Positions 54,109 through 63,750 of a DNA stretch of 64,000 bases are shown here, one piece after another. Positions within the stretch are counted from its first letter, which is position 1. Each line of letters starts with the position of its first letter. This DNA comes from Thermogemmata fonticola (GTDB lineage: Bacteria; Planctomycetota; Planctomycetia; Gemmatales; Gemmataceae). The position numbers were made by a program, and so were the translations under genes. Under the pieces are notes generated by a model, which saw only the letters and a program-made list of their open reading frames with translations, was not told the DNA's origin and made no database searches. The stretch lies in NCBI RefSeq assembly GCF_013694095.1, contig NZ_JACEFB010000002.1, positions 310,001 to 374,000 of the forward strand, in the 5' to 3' direction.

Positions 54109-55791
54109 TTAGCCGGTCGTAGCGCCTTGGGACGCGCTGGTGGCGAGCCGGGCATATTTGGCCAACACACCCCGTTCCACCCGCAGCGGTGGACGCTGCC
54201 ATTGCGTGCGCCGTTGGGCCAGCTCTGCCTCGCTCAAATGAACCTGGAGCAACTTGCGGTCCGCATCGATGGTGATGGTGTCGCCGTCGCGGATCAGAGC
54301 AATCGGCCCACCCACCCAGGCTTCCGGGGCGACGTGCCCCACCACCAGTCCATGAGTTCCACCGCTGAAGCGTCCATCGGTAATCAATCCGACGCAGTCG
54401 CCCAACCCTTGGCCCATTAGGGCGCCCGTGATGGAGAGCATCTCCCGCATGCCAGGCCCCCCCACAGGTCCTTCTCCCCGAATGACGACGATGTCGCCTG
54501 GCACGATCCGCCGGCTTTCAATAGCTGCAAAGCAAGCCTCTTCGCCGTCGAAGACACGTGCCGGTCCCGTAATGGCACGTTGTTTGAGACCGGCCACCTT
54601 CGCCACGGCACCCTCCGGTGCTAAATTGCCGCGCAAAATCACGTGGATGCCATGGGAAAAGAGCGGAGCCTCAAAGGGGCGGACGACTTCCTGGGACTGA
54701 GCGTAGACGCTGGGAATGTCGGCGAGGTTTTCGGCCAGGGTCTTGCCAGTTACGGTCAGGCAGTCGCCGTGGATCAAGCCGCGGTCTAACAGCGCTCGTA
54801 GGACAGCGGGAGTTCCTCCAACGCGATGCAAATCATACATGACGAATCGGCCGCCGGGTTTGAGGTCGGCCAGGTGCGGTACCCGGTCTGCCAAGCGATC
54901 GAAATCCTCTAGGGTCCATTCGACTTGAGCTTCGCGCGCGATGGCCAAAAGATGCAGAATGGCATTGGTGCTGCCGCCGAGTGCCAAGACTAAGGTGTAG
55001 GCATTCTCCAGGCTCTTGCGGGTGATCAGATCGCGGGGGCGGATGTTCCGTTCAATGCAACGCACCACCGCTTGACCCGCCAAGTAAGCTTCCCGTTCCT
55101 TAGCCGCACTCACGGCAGGATTGGATGCTCCGTAGGGAAGGGACAAGCCCATCGCCTCAATGGCACTCGCCATCGTATTGGCCGTATACATGCCGCCACA
55201 GGAACCATGGCCGGGACAGGCGGCACACTCGATCTGATGGAAAGTCTCCGCATCGATGCGTTGAGCCTGATATTGTCCGACAGCTTCAAAGATCGAGACA
55301 ATATCGACATCACGACCCCCCGGACCGGTACCCGGCAGTATGCTCCCGCCGTAAACGAAGACACTGGGAATATTCAGCCGGGCCATGGCCATGATGCAGC
55401 CGGGCATATTCTTATCACAACCTCCGAAGGCAAGTAACCCGTCGTGGTTCATCGCCCCGCAGACCGTCTCCAGACTATCCGCAATCACTTCGCGGGACAC
55501 TAAGGAATAGCGCATGCCAAGATGGCCCATACTGATGCCGTCCGAAACCGTTGGCGCGCCGAACGTTTGCGGAACTCCGCCGGCAGCACGGATGCCTTCC
55601 CGCCCTTTCAGAGCGAGCCGGTCCAAATGAGCATTGCACGGGGTAATGTCGGAAAACAACGAAGCGACACCGATGATGGGCTTGTGGAAATCCTCATCTA
55701 CAAATCCTACCGCCCGCAGCATGGCCCGGTTGGGCGCTCGCCCATCACCCTGCGTGGTCGTCAAACTGCGACGTACGGACATCTCTGGCAT
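54109..55791 (-). CDS. ilvD: Dihydroxy-acid dehydratase
   Basis: About 560 residues from the ATG at 55789-55791 ([16 protein letters not shown]), which has GGGGAGGA upstream. The frame stays open to a TTG at 55851 and an ATG at 55839, so up to 20 more residues are possible. The enzyme makes 2-keto acids for valine, isoleucine and leucine synthesis. Fe-S ligands are seen in [18 protein letters not shown] and [16 protein letters not shown]. Other conserved motifs are [12 protein letters not shown] and [14 protein letters not shown]. Length matches the family and all key residues are present. Confidence 0.96.
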   Translation of the reverse strand: MPEMSVRRSLTTTQGDGRAPNRAMLRAVGFVDEDFHKPIIGVASLFSDITPCNAHLDRLALKGREGIRAAGGVPQTFGAPTVSDGISMGHLGMRYSLVSREVIADSLETVCGAMNHDGLLAFGGCDKNMPGCIMAMARLNIPSVFVYGGSILPGTGPGGRDVDIVSIFEAVGQYQAQRIDAETFHQIECAACPGHGSCGGMYTANTMASAIEAMGLSLPYGASNPAVSAAKEREAYLAGQAVVRCIERNIRPRDLITRKSLENAYTLVLALGGSTNAILHLLAIAREAQVEWTLEDFDRLADRVPHLADLKPGGRFVMYDLHRVGGTPAVLRALLDRGLIHGDCLTVTGKTLAENLADIPSVYAQSQEVVRPFEAPLFSHGIHVILRGNLAPEGAVAKVAGLKQRAITGPARVFDGEEACFAAIESRRIVPGDIVVIRGEGPVGGPGMREMLSITGALMGQGLGDCVGLITDGRFSGGTHGLVVGHVAPEAWVGGPIALIRDGDTITIDADRKLLQVHLSEAELAQRRTQWQRPPLRVERGVLAKYARLATSASQGATTG

Positions 55792-56395
55792 GTGACCGAT
55801 TCCTCCCCTGAGAAAAAGCCGGGTGGCTCCCGCCGTCATGTCGTTAGCCAACTTGCCTGGGGGAACAAACGAGCGGCGGGGCTGTGGGTCGTTGTCGGAA
55901 TCCTTGCACGGCCTGTCCAGCCGTTTGCTGCTGCGGACGGACCTGAAAACGCCGGTTCGCTAGCAGTTTTGTGTGTTCGCAACCGTGGTTGCTGAACACT
56001 GCTGGTAAGACAAACCGTGGCATCTCTGACGGAATCTGTCAATGACGACCGTAATGGAGGGAATATGGAACCTTAAGTTGATGCACCGGGACCGGGAGCG
56101 AATTGGTGCCGAGAGGAGATCATGAGGAATTGGATAATCATGGAAATGTTGCATATTTTCTTCTAGCATCCTCACTCCGGTCATGATGTCAGCGGGAAAC
56201 TTCGCCATGGCAATAAAGAAGTCCAATGTTTCTGCCACTCTCGGCGAAATCGGAACTGCGCTGATTTGACTAGCTGCGAACATGAATTAGGAACTAGGTA
56301 ACAGCTCCGAATCGATCGGGAGCATTCGGAGCACACGGCGAGTCCAGCACAACTCGTCCAGGCAATCGATTCCAGTGCACGCCAGGAGAACCACC
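55792..56395. other. Divergent region between ilvD and flp
   Basis: About 600 bases with no supported gene. Its right-hand end holds the inverted repeat at 56304-56332. It likely carries promoters for both flanking genes. Confidence 0.45.
56304..56332. promoter_or_regulatory. Inverted repeat in the flp leader
   Basis: GCTCCGAAT (56304-56312) and ATTCGGAGC (56324-56332) are perfect 9-bp arms around 11 bases. The repeat ends 63 bases before the flp ATG and could be an operator or a 5' leader hairpin. Confidence 0.5.
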
Positions 56396-56581
56396 ATGCG
56401 TAGTCTCGTCAAGAGCGTCGTGTCGTTCCTCAAGAAGGAAGATGGCCCCACCGCCGTCGAGTATGCCGTGATGCTGGCCCTGATTATCGTCGTCTGCATT
56501 GCGGCCATTACCACTCTCGGCCAGAACGCCAACGACACCTTCAGCTTCGTCGGTTCCAACATCGCACCCAAGACGAACTGA
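56396..56581 (+). CDS. flp: Flp/Fap-type pilin
   Basis: 61 residues from the ATG at 56396, with AGGAG at good spacing. The short basic leader MRSLVKSVVSFLKKEDG is followed by PTAVEYAVMLALIIVVCIAA, the Flp hydrophobic segment with the characteristic Glu-Tyr pair. The C-terminal ITTLGQNANDTFSFVGSNIA is also Flp-like. Flp subunits are cleaved by a TadV-type peptidase and assembled by the Tad machinery into adhesive pili. The +1 residue is Pro rather than the usual small residue. No tad or cpa genes are in the window, so the machinery must be elsewhere if the pilin is functional. Confidence 0.92.
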   Translation: MRSLVKSVVSFLKKEDGPTAVEYAVMLALIIVVCIAAITTLGQNANDTFSFVGSNIAPKTN

Positions 56582-56684
56582 CAGAGGGCGGCTCATTCCT
56601 GAGCGATGGGGACAGGAGTGGGCTAAAAACGAGTCCATTCGTAGGACGGATGCCGCTGAGCTTCACCGGAATCATTCCGGCAAA

Positions 56685-56726
56685 AACTCCACTCCTTCAG
56701 GCAACCTTGCCGAGAGGAGTGGAGTT
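56685..56726 (+). terminator. Stem-loop downstream of flp
   Basis: AACTCCACTCC (56685-56695) pairs perfectly with GGAGTGGAGTT (56716-56726). The loop holds a smaller GGCA/TGCC stem. It lies about 100 bases after the flp stop and may end or stabilise the flp transcript. There is no strong T-run. Confidence 0.5.
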
Positions 56727-56737
56727 GCTCGTTGTGG

Positions 56738-56767
56738 GCGACGTGGATATTGGCGACGTGGATATTG
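56738..56767. repeat. 15-bp perfect tandem repeat
   Basis: GCGACGTGGATATTG occurs twice in a row (56738-56752 and 56753-56767) with no mismatch. Confidence 0.8.
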
Positions 56768-56895
56768 GGGAAGCACCAGCGTGTTCAACCCTCGAGTTGG
56801 GGATGCGCCATGTTGGACAATGGTCTGAGGTCAACGTGGTGGGTGCCAGCTATCTGAGCGTTTGCTGACAATCATTCAGAAGAGCATAACTAGGA

Positions 56896-57447
56896 TCACG
56901 GTTTCTCAGCCAGGAGTTGCTCGATTTTCTTGTCGAGTTGCTCGTCGGTGAGTTCCGGGCCGTCAGCACTGGTCCAAATACGGCGCCCTTGGCGATCGAA
57001 CAGCGCCAAATGCGGAATCAGGAAGCAATCGCCAATCAGCTTGACCAACGCCTCTTCTTCTTTGTCCGGCTGGATCAGGATGAAGTTGGGGAAGGTGGCT
57101 CGCTTCTCCTGAAGGAACTTGAGGACCTTTTCCTTGCTGTACTGCTCCGCAGCTCCCAATTTGTCCATGCTGACGCTCATGCAGACCAGGCCTTGGGCGG
57201 CGTATTTCTGGTGCCGTTCCACGAGCTTGGGGAACTTCTTGACGCACGGCACACACCAAGTCGCCCAGCAATCGATGAGAATGACCTTCCCCTTATTGTC
57301 CTTGATGGCTTTCTCCAGTTGAGCCACTCGGACTTCGTCCACTTGGACTTTACCCGCCTCTTCGGGAGATAAGCTCCGGCTGCAACCGAGCCAAGCTGCC
57401 AGTCCAATGATTCCGATCCCTAGCATCGATGTCATCATCGTGTGCAT
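56896..57447 (-). CDS. Thioredoxin-like lipoprotein (TlpA/ResA type)
   Basis: 183 residues. The signal MHTMMTSMLGIGIIGLAAWL ends in Gly-Cys, a lipobox-like site, so the protein is probably lipid-anchored outside the cytoplasmic membrane. A thioredoxin fold follows with GKVILIDCWATWCVPCVKKF (active-site pair WCVPC, about residues 65-69) and a late cis-Pro region IPHLALFDRQGRR. An extra helix with KEKVLKFLQEKRATF is inserted, as in TlpA-like proteins. AGGAGAGG precedes the ATG. It probably reduces extracytoplasmic disulfides, possibly for cytochrome maturation; the target is unknown. Confidence 0.9.
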   Translation of the reverse strand: MHTMMTSMLGIGIIGLAAWLGCSRSLSPEEAGKVQVDEVRVAQLEKAIKDNKGKVILIDCWATWCVPCVKKFPKLVERHQKYAAQGLVCMSVSMDKLGAAEQYSKEKVLKFLQEKRATFPNFILIQPDKEEEALVKLIGDCFLIPHLALFDRQGRRIWTSADGPELTDEQLDKKIEQLLAEKP

Positions 57448-58157
57448 GGTCGAACCTCTCCTTTTTTTAGAAGACAGAGCGCATTGTCCCGCCGTACGTA
57501 ATTTAGCGTGGGATTTCTCCCTTACTTCTGTTGCTCCTCCCAGTGTGTATCGCAGAAACCCCCTGGGTCCGTCGCTCTACTGTCTTTACCCTTTGGCATC
57601 GTTTGTTTTGCACGGGTTGACTCAGTTAGCCGCTTTTTTCCCTTACTCAATTCCCATGCATAACCTGTATGGTGGACTTTCCACGCCCTTGGATAGACGG
57701 AGAACACCTCCGAGATATTCATAGCTTCTTCTGGCCATTCAGCGTGGGTAGTAACGTGTAGGTGAAGATACAGAGGACAGGAAGGAGGGAACAGAGTTGT
57801 CGGGATTGTCAGCAGCTTGGAGATGCTGAGGATAGGGCGGGAGCGGACCCCCAGGGTGATCGAGAGTGGTGGGATGTGAGGCATTGGCCTGTTGGCAGAG
57901 TTCCTTTCGGATACTTTAGGGTGTCTGCCGGTCAGTCCACCTATTCAGCCAGGGATGACGGCGATAAGATGGGATACGCGAGTTGTGTTGGTACCAGGGT
58001 CTGCCCTGCGGTAGTACCTAGGGCGGTATCAGACTGCCTGCCGACTAAGACTCAAACTCGAAGCCTAGACGGGGAAGGGCAGGAGTCCAGGAATCCGCCA
58101 GCGGGGCGAACTTAGGGGCCGACACGGAAAAGCCATGAAGATCGTCTAGATGTTTGA
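57448..58157. other. Divergent gap between the thioredoxin-like gene and lepA
   Basis: About 710 bases, the second longest gene-free stretch here. The open frames have no recognisable content. I looked for a structured RNA and found only an isolated GGAAAGTCC on the minus strand, without the other conserved parts of RNase P RNA. I cannot name a function. Confidence 0.4.
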
Positions 58158-59963
58158 GTGAATATGCCGACACCGACCTTTCAGATTCGCAACTTTTGCA
58201 TCATTGCCCATATCGATCATGGGAAATCAACGTTGGCGGACCAGTTTCTTCTGAAAACGGGGACGCTTCAGGAACGTGAGATGCGGGAACAGGCCCTGGA
58301 TAGCATGGATCTGGAGCGCGAGCGGGGCATTACCATCCGCATGCATCCGGTTACCCTCTACTACACGTATGGGGGGCGGGAGTACGAACTGAATCTGATC
58401 GATACGCCGGGACATGTGGATTTCCACTACGAGGTATCCCGCAGTCTGGCAGCTTGCGAAGGGGCTATCCTGCTCGTGGATGCCTTTCAGGGGGTTCAAG
58501 CCCAAACGGTAGCCAACGCCTTTCTGGCAATGGAAGCCAATCTCAAAATTATTCCGGTGCTCAACAAGATCGATCTTCCCCAGGCCCGGCCCGAACATGT
58601 CATCGCAGAAATGGAGCAGGCGTTGCTGATTGATCCGGCCGAGGTGTTACGCGTTAGCGCCAAGACCGGCTTGGGGATGGACGAGCTGATGGCCGCTGTC
58701 ATCGAACGGATTCCTCCTCCCCAAGGAAGTGTGGAGCAGCCCCTGCGAGCGTTGGTGTATAATTCGCATTTTGATACCTACAAGGGAGTTGTGGTGTATG
58801 TGCGGATCATGGATGGGCAGTTGCGTGTGGGACAGAAAGTGCGCTTCATGCGGACCGGTCGGGAATTTGTGGTCACGGAAGTGGGGCGTTTTCGGCCAGG
58901 AATGACTCGCTGCGAGGAACTCAGCGCGGGGGAGGTTGGTTACTTTACCGCGAACATCAAAACCCTGGAATACGTCAACATCGGCGACACAGTGACGGAC
59001 GCCTTGTGTCCGGCTGCGGAACCGCTCCCAGGGTACAAAGAGCCGAAACCGATGGTCTTTTCGGGACTGTATCCGGTCAACAACGACGATTTCGAAGACC
59101 TGCGCGAAGCCTTGGCCCGCCTGAAACTCAATGACAGCAGTTTCACCTATCAACCAGAAGTGTCCGATGGTTTAGGGTTCGGTTTCCGTTGTGGCTTTCT
59201 GGGGATGTTGCACCGCGAGATCATCCAGCAACGTTTGGAACGGGAATGCGACATCGAGCTGGTTCAGACAGCGCCGAATGTGACTTACGAGATTCTCAAG
59301 CGCGATGGTACTGTGGTCACAGTCCACGGCCCCCAAGATGTTCCCGATGCAGGCCAGATTCAAGAATTCCGTGAACCGATCGTCCGGGTCAGCTTCCTCC
59401 TCCCTGCCGAGAACATCGGGGCGATCATGCAGCTTTGCACTGATCGCCGGGGAACCTTTGTGCGGACGGAGTACCTCAGTCCCAAGCGGGTTATGCTGGT
59501 TTACGAGATGCCATTAGCCGAGGTGATCTACGATCTTTACGACAAGCTCAAGTCAATCACCCACGGTTATGGAACGATGGATTACGAGTTCATCGGCTTC
59601 CGAGCGGCGGACTTGGTGAAACTGGACATTTTGGTGCACGGGAACCGGGTGGATGCCCTTTCGGTCATCGTCCACCGTTCCCAGGCGGAACGGCGCGGGC
59701 GTGCGATCCTGAAGAAACTCCGGGACCAGATCGACCGCCATCTCTTTGAAGTGGCCTTGCAGGCGGCGATTGGATCGCGCATTGTGGCCCGCGAGAATAT
59801 CGCTCCTTTACGCAAGAATGTGACGGCGAAATGTTACGGTGGTGACATCACCCGCAAGCGCAAGCTCTGGGCTAAACAGGCGGAAGGGAAAAAACGCCTC
59901 AAACAGATCGGCAAGGTGGAAGTGCCCCAAGAGGCATTCCTGGCTGTTCTGGAGCAAGAATAG
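58158..59963 (+). CDS. lepA: Elongation factor 4 (LepA)
   Basis: 601 residues from a GTG at 58158; an ATG at 58164 is also possible. EF-4 is a ribosome-bound GTPase that affects translation under stress and initiation. GTPase motifs are AHIDHGKST (G1), RGITI (G2), DTPGHVDF (G3), NKIDLP (G4) and RVSAKTG (G5). Domains II and III follow, then the LepA-specific C-terminal domain with GSRIVARENIAPLRKNVTAK and CYGGDITRKRKLWAKQAEGK. Length is typical. It is followed by two signal peptidase genes, which recalls the lepA-lepB operon of E. coli. Confidence 0.97.
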   Translation: MNMPTPTFQIRNFCIIAHIDHGKSTLADQFLLKTGTLQEREMREQALDSMDLERERGITIRMHPVTLYYTYGGREYELNLIDTPGHVDFHYEVSRSLAACEGAILLVDAFQGVQAQTVANAFLAMEANLKIIPVLNKIDLPQARPEHVIAEMEQALLIDPAEVLRVSAKTGLGMDELMAAVIERIPPPQGSVEQPLRALVYNSHFDTYKGVVVYVRIMDGQLRVGQKVRFMRTGREFVVTEVGRFRPGMTRCEELSAGEVGYFTANIKTLEYVNIGDTVTDALCPAAEPLPGYKEPKPMVFSGLYPVNNDDFEDLREALARLKLNDSSFTYQPEVSDGLGFGFRCGFLGMLHREIIQQRLERECDIELVQTAPNVTYEILKRDGTVVTVHGPQDVPDAGQIQEFREPIVRVSFLLPAENIGAIMQLCTDRRGTFVRTEYLSPKRVMLVYEMPLAEVIYDLYDKLKSITHGYGTMDYEFIGFRAADLVKLDILVHGNRVDALSVIVHRSQAERRGRAILKKLRDQIDRHLFEVALQAAIGSRIVARENIAPLRKNVTAKCYGGDITRKRKLWAKQAEGKKRLKQIGKVEVPQEAFLAVLEQE

Positions 59964-60045
59964 TGACGGGGAACTCAAGGTGCAGCAGAGATGCGGGCAC
60001 AATGCTGGCACGGACGAGGGATATGCAATGGGAGCGGCTCGCTAA

Positions 60046-61578
60046 GTGAAGGGGGCAACTGGAGTGAGCCGGACAAATTCCGCCCAGAGAGAGGAATCGC
60101 GGAGCCGCGTTGGGGGAAAACAACAGTTCTCTGACAACAAACAGCGTATGGAGTGGCGGCGTTTTTTTCACACAGGGGTGCTCGTCTTTTGCCTGCTGCT
60201 CCTTGTGCGGGCGTGCTTGGTGTCCGCCTTCGTGATCCCCAGCGGGAGCATGGCGCCGGTGCTGCGCGGGGGGCATCGGATCAAGAGTTGTCCCTGCTGC
60301 GGGTATGAGGTGGCGGTGGGGTACGTTCCACGGTCTGGAGGGGAAGAGATCGCTCACCGGGCGCGGTGTCCGAACTGCGGTCAGGAGTTTCCGGTCACAG
60401 ACGCACCCATCGTGGGGGGCGATCGGATTCTTGTGGACAAGAATGTTTTTCACTGGCGTGATCCCCGTCGTTGGGAAGTCGTGGTGTTTTCTCCCCTGGA
60501 AGCTTCCGTGGAGGACCCTCTGTTCTACGTCAAGCGGGTTGTGGGGCTGCCGGGGGAAAGTATTCGCCTCTGGGAAGGGGATGTTTATGCCAACGGGCAG
60601 TTGTGCCGGAAAAGTTGGCGCCAGATGCGAGAAATGCGCCAGATCGTGATGGACATGGATTATCCTCCTTGCCCGCAAGGCTGGTCCTATCGGTGGCTCG
60701 TGGAGCCGTCTGAAGGCGACCCTCGCTTGCCCCGGCAAGAAGCCAGCTTCCAGGTTCAACGAGCAGGTACCGAGGTCTTGCAAGGCGGTACTTTGACATT
60801 CCATGCAGCCCAGACTCCCCAGAGCCAGCAATGCCTGACTTACCGGCATTGGGATTATCAGCAGCAGCGGGAGGAACCGCTACGGGCCGAGAATACTTAC
60901 AATGGCGCCGTCCGAGGCCGGGCTTTTTTACCGCCGATCCATGACTTCGGTCTGGAATGTGTCGTCGAGGTCCTGACATGTCATCCCACTGGGGAATTAG
61001 CCCTCCGCCTCTTTGACGGGGCGGACCCCGCGGAAGCTATTATCCCGATAGGAGGGGACCAGCGCCGCAGCTACCACCTGTGGGCCGCTCGAAGGGACAG
61101 GAATGTCACCACCTGTGCCCAGCCTTGGCAGGGAGGAACCAGCCACTCTCTGGCCTTTGCATGCATTGACCGCCGGGCGGTGTTGGTAGTAGATAACAAG
61201 GTGTTGTTGTGGCTGGATTTGCCCCCCGTCCAGCGACGCAGTGCGGTGAGCCGTCCGTTGCAGTTGGGAGTTCGTGGGGCCTGCTTGCGCCTGCGGCATT
61301 TCCGCCTCTTCACCGATGTTTACTACTACCACGATGGCATCCATGCTTCGGAGCAGGCCGCTCATCTGGGACCGGATGAATACTTCCTCCTGGGCGACAA
61401 CAGTGCCAATTCGACGGATAGCCGCCACTGGAAGTACCCTGGAATCCCACGTTCCGCCATGGTCGGCAGACCTTTCCTGATTCATCAACCGCTTCGGGCC
61501 GTCAGCGTCCCTTGGACCAAGGGATCGAGCCGTGTGACCCAAATGCTGGACTGGTCACGCCTGCGGTGGCTACGCTAA
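60046..61578 (+). CDS. lepB: Signal peptidase I with zinc ribbon and large insert
   Basis: 510 residues from a GTG at 60046; the ATG at codon 35 (MEWRRFF) is an alternative. A transmembrane helix (about 42-60) precedes the catalytic Ser in FVIPSGSMAPVL (about Ser68). A four-Cys ribbon follows directly (CPCC at 82-85 and CPNC at 108-111). The catalytic Lys is in FYVKRVVGLPGE (about Lys163). About 250 residues are then inserted, including a beta-sandwich-like part (LTCHPTGELALRLFDGADPA, HSLAFACIDRRAVLVVDNKV). The chain ends with the conserved FLLGDNSANSTDSRHW. It should remove signal peptides at the outer face of the inner membrane. E. coli LepB is 324 residues. Confidence 0.9.
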   Translation: MKGATGVSRTNSAQREESRSRVGGKQQFSDNKQRMEWRRFFHTGVLVFCLLLLVRACLVSAFVIPSGSMAPVLRGGHRIKSCPCCGYEVAVGYVPRSGGEEIAHRARCPNCGQEFPVTDAPIVGGDRILVDKNVFHWRDPRRWEVVVFSPLEASVEDPLFYVKRVVGLPGESIRLWEGDVYANGQLCRKSWRQMREMRQIVMDMDYPPCPQGWSYRWLVEPSEGDPRLPRQEASFQVQRAGTEVLQGGTLTFHAAQTPQSQQCLTYRHWDYQQQREEPLRAENTYNGAVRGRAFLPPIHDFGLECVVEVLTCHPTGELALRLFDGADPAEAIIPIGGDQRRSYHLWAARRDRNVTTCAQPWQGGTSHSLAFACIDRRAVLVVDNKVLLWLDLPPVQRRSAVSRPLQLGVRGACLRLRHFRLFTDVYYYHDGIHASEQAAHLGPDEYFLLGDNSANSTDSRHWKYPGIPRSAMVGRPFLIHQPLRAVSVPWTKGSSRVTQMLDWSRLRWLR

Positions 61579-61770
61579 GCTGCAAGAGAGGGCGGTCTCA
61601 CCCAGCCTCGGTAGGGCCAGGAGGCTTTTCCCGCCGTATTCGGACATACGAGGAAAATTTGCCAGGTTTTATTTTTCCGTGTAGAGGTTGCCCTCCCGGA
61701 CGAATAATAGAACAATTCTCCTTGTGATTGGTTGGGTCGAGTCGTTAGGCAGTGACTCATGGGAGGAATC

Positions 61771-63750
61771 ATGGCCGATAGTGTCTCTTCCGGAGTTCCC
61801 CCCCTTCCTGGACCTCCAACAGCGGCGGAAACAGCTCCGACGGCGCCGGTTCCTCCATCTTCTTCTAGGCTCCCTGCTGCGGTGCCATCCTCGGCCTCTG
61901 TTTCTCCGGAGTCTGCGCCGCCAGCCTCTGCCTCCGCGGTCCCAGTACCGCCGGCCTCTGTCCCTTCGTCCTCAGTCTCCCCTACGACGGCTCCTCCAGC
62001 CCCCCAATCTCCCCCTCGTGACCATATTCGGGAAGGTGTGGAAACGGTGGTCTTTGTCGTGGTGCTGGTGCTGCTGTTGAAACTGTTTGTGACTGAGGCC
62101 TTCGTGATCCCGACCGGCTCGATGGCGGAAACTCTCTACGGATACCAAAAGATCATCACCTGTCCGATGTGCGGGTATCACTTCCCGGTGAATGCCCATG
62201 ATGAAGCCGAGGGGAATCCGATCACGCGCCGCCCCTCCCCGCTGGTGGGTTTTTGCTGCCCCAATTGCCGGTATCAAGGACACATCGAGGAAGTCCGCCC
62301 CGCTCCCACGCTCAACTCCGGCGATCGGGTGCTGGTTCTCAAACCTCTCTATCATTTCCGTTCGCCGCGACGAGGGGAAGTGGTAGTGTTCCGCTTTCCC
62401 GAAAAACCCCAGGACAACTATACTGCTCAGAATTACATCAAACGGGCGATTGGCTTCGGAGGTGAAACGATTGCGATCTTCCGCGGGGATTTATACGTGA
62501 CCACGGCCCTGGACTATCCCGAAGAGGAGTGCGATGAGTTCGGCCAGCCCATATACCCACGTCCTGCCGATCCCACGGACTTGTGGAAGCCCCGTTACAT
62601 GTACTCTAACGTTTATGACACGAATCCCCGCGCGCTGAGCCTCTTCGAGGCTTCGCGGAAGGCCCATTTTCGTCCGGGAAGCGGGGGATTCACGATCATT
62701 CGTAAAGAGGAAGCGCAGGTGCTCGCCGATCGGCGCATTGTCTTCCACAACGACTATCAGCCAGAGGAATTGGTCCGGCAAGCACGGGCTTTGGGGCTAC
62801 GGGATGCTCAGGGACAGGAGTTGATTTGGTGGACCCGCTGGTACATCGACCGCGATACCGATGGGGCGTGGACCGTCAATGATCCGGCCCGTCCGACCGT
62901 TTTCACCCATGATCATCCGGAGCAGCACTGGATTCGCTATCGCCATTTGGCCCATCCGTGGAAGCGGCGGGGTCCTGATGCCCACGATCCGACACCGCCG
63001 ACTGACATCGCACAGTTGGCTCAACAGAAACCTCTGCCTATCGATAACTTTCTCGGTTACAATGCGGGACGCGATGCTGACAACATCCGAGCCTGGCGCG
63101 ATACCTCCCAAGACCGCTTGTGGGTGGGAGACCTGTTCTTGGAAGCGGAGGTACAATTTGCCAGCAGCGAGACCGAGGTGGTTTTCGAGCTATCGCGCGG
63201 CGTCAATCGCTTTCAGGCTCAGTTCACTCCTGGACGAGTCACCCTCCGGCGGATCGGTAAAGGTGCAGAAGAGTTTGGCACCCCAAGCCGCCCCTGTCGC
63301 ATTCAGGCTGGACAACGCCATCACCTCCGCTTTGCCAATGTCGATGCCCGCTTATGGGTGTGGATCGATGGCCGGCGTGTTGATTTTGGCCCCGAAGCAG
63401 ATTATCTCCCGATGGAACCGGGACCTGAAGACCAAGCTGATCCGGAGGGTTGGGTCTACGCCAATGATGTCGAGCGGCCAGCGAGCATCGGAGTCAAAGG
63501 AAAGGCCACGGTGAGGCATCTGGTGCTCTCCCGAGACATCTACTACACCAGTGCTCGTTTGCCCCCGGATTTCAGTCAGCCGGATGTCTACTACGTCCAG
63601 CCGGGACACTATCTCTGCCTGGGCGATAACAGCGCGCAGAGTTCCGATAGCCGCAAGTGGGGACTGGTGCCGGATCGCCTCCTCTTGGGTAAGGCTGTCT
63701 TTGTTTTCTGGCCAGCATACCCGGAAATGCGCATCGGCTTGATCAAGTGA
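61771..63750 (+). CDS. lepB: Second signal peptidase I with zinc ribbon and large insert
   Basis: 659 residues from the ATG at 61771, chosen because GGGAGGAATC precedes it; the ATG at 61759 lies at this binding site. A disordered Pro/Ala/Ser head (about 1-80) precedes one transmembrane helix (FVVVLVLLLKLFVTEAF). The catalytic Ser lies in VIPTGSMAETL (about 117) and the Lys in NYIKRAIGFGGE (about 224). The ribbon Cys pairs are CPMC and CPNC (about 131-134 and 163-166). About 350 residues are inserted before the final LGDNSAQSSDSRKWG, including a LamG-like stretch (FQAQFTPGRVTLRRIG; HHLRFANVDARLWVWIDGRR). It is a diverged paralogue of the gene before it. Confidence 0.9.
   Translation: MADSVSSGVPPLPGPPTAAETAPTAPVPPSSSRLPAAVPSSASVSPESAPPASASAVPVPPASVPSSSVSPTTAPPAPQSPPRDHIREGVETVVFVVVLVLLLKLFVTEAFVIPTGSMAETLYGYQKIITCPMCGYHFPVNAHDEAEGNPITRRPSPLVGFCCPNCRYQGHIEEVRPAPTLNSGDRVLVLKPLYHFRSPRRGEVVVFRFPEKPQDNYTAQNYIKRAIGFGGETIAIFRGDLYVTTALDYPEEECDEFGQPIYPRPADPTDLWKPRYMYSNVYDTNPRALSLFEASRKAHFRPGSGGFTIIRKEEAQVLADRRIVFHNDYQPEELVRQARALGLRDAQGQELIWWTRWYIDRDTDGAWTVNDPARPTVFTHDHPEQHWIRYRHLAHPWKRRGPDAHDPTPPTDIAQLAQQKPLPIDNFLGYNAGRDADNIRAWRDTSQDRLWVGDLFLEAEVQFASSETEVVFELSRGVNRFQAQFTPGRVTLRRIGKGAEEFGTPSRPCRIQAGQRHHLRFANVDARLWVWIDGRRVDFGPEADYLPMEPGPEDQADPEGWVYANDVERPASIGVKGKATVRHLVLSRDIYYTSARLPPDFSQPDVYYVQPGHYLCLGDNSAQSSDSRKWGLVPDRLLLGKAVFVFWPAYPEMRIGLIK

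Larger units (their letters stand above)
56582..56895. other. Structured region after flp
   Basis: 314 bases without a supported gene. It contains a palindrome CCGGAATCATTCCGG (56666-56680), a long hairpin (56685-56726) and a perfect 15-bp tandem repeat (56738-56767). A short open frame covers it (56650-56868), but it has no motif. Confidence 0.45.

Noticed and set aside
56650-56868. Possible 72-residue small protein containing GDVDIGDVDI
   Set aside because: It overlaps the stem-loop and tandem repeat after flp, lacks a good ribosome site and shows no known motif. The in-frame 15-bp duplication kept it in mind, but that is weak support.
57660-57700. GGAAAGTCC on the minus strand as a trace of RNase P RNA
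   Set aside because: The remaining conserved blocks of RNase P RNA are not found at the expected distance, and too little room remains before the next gene.
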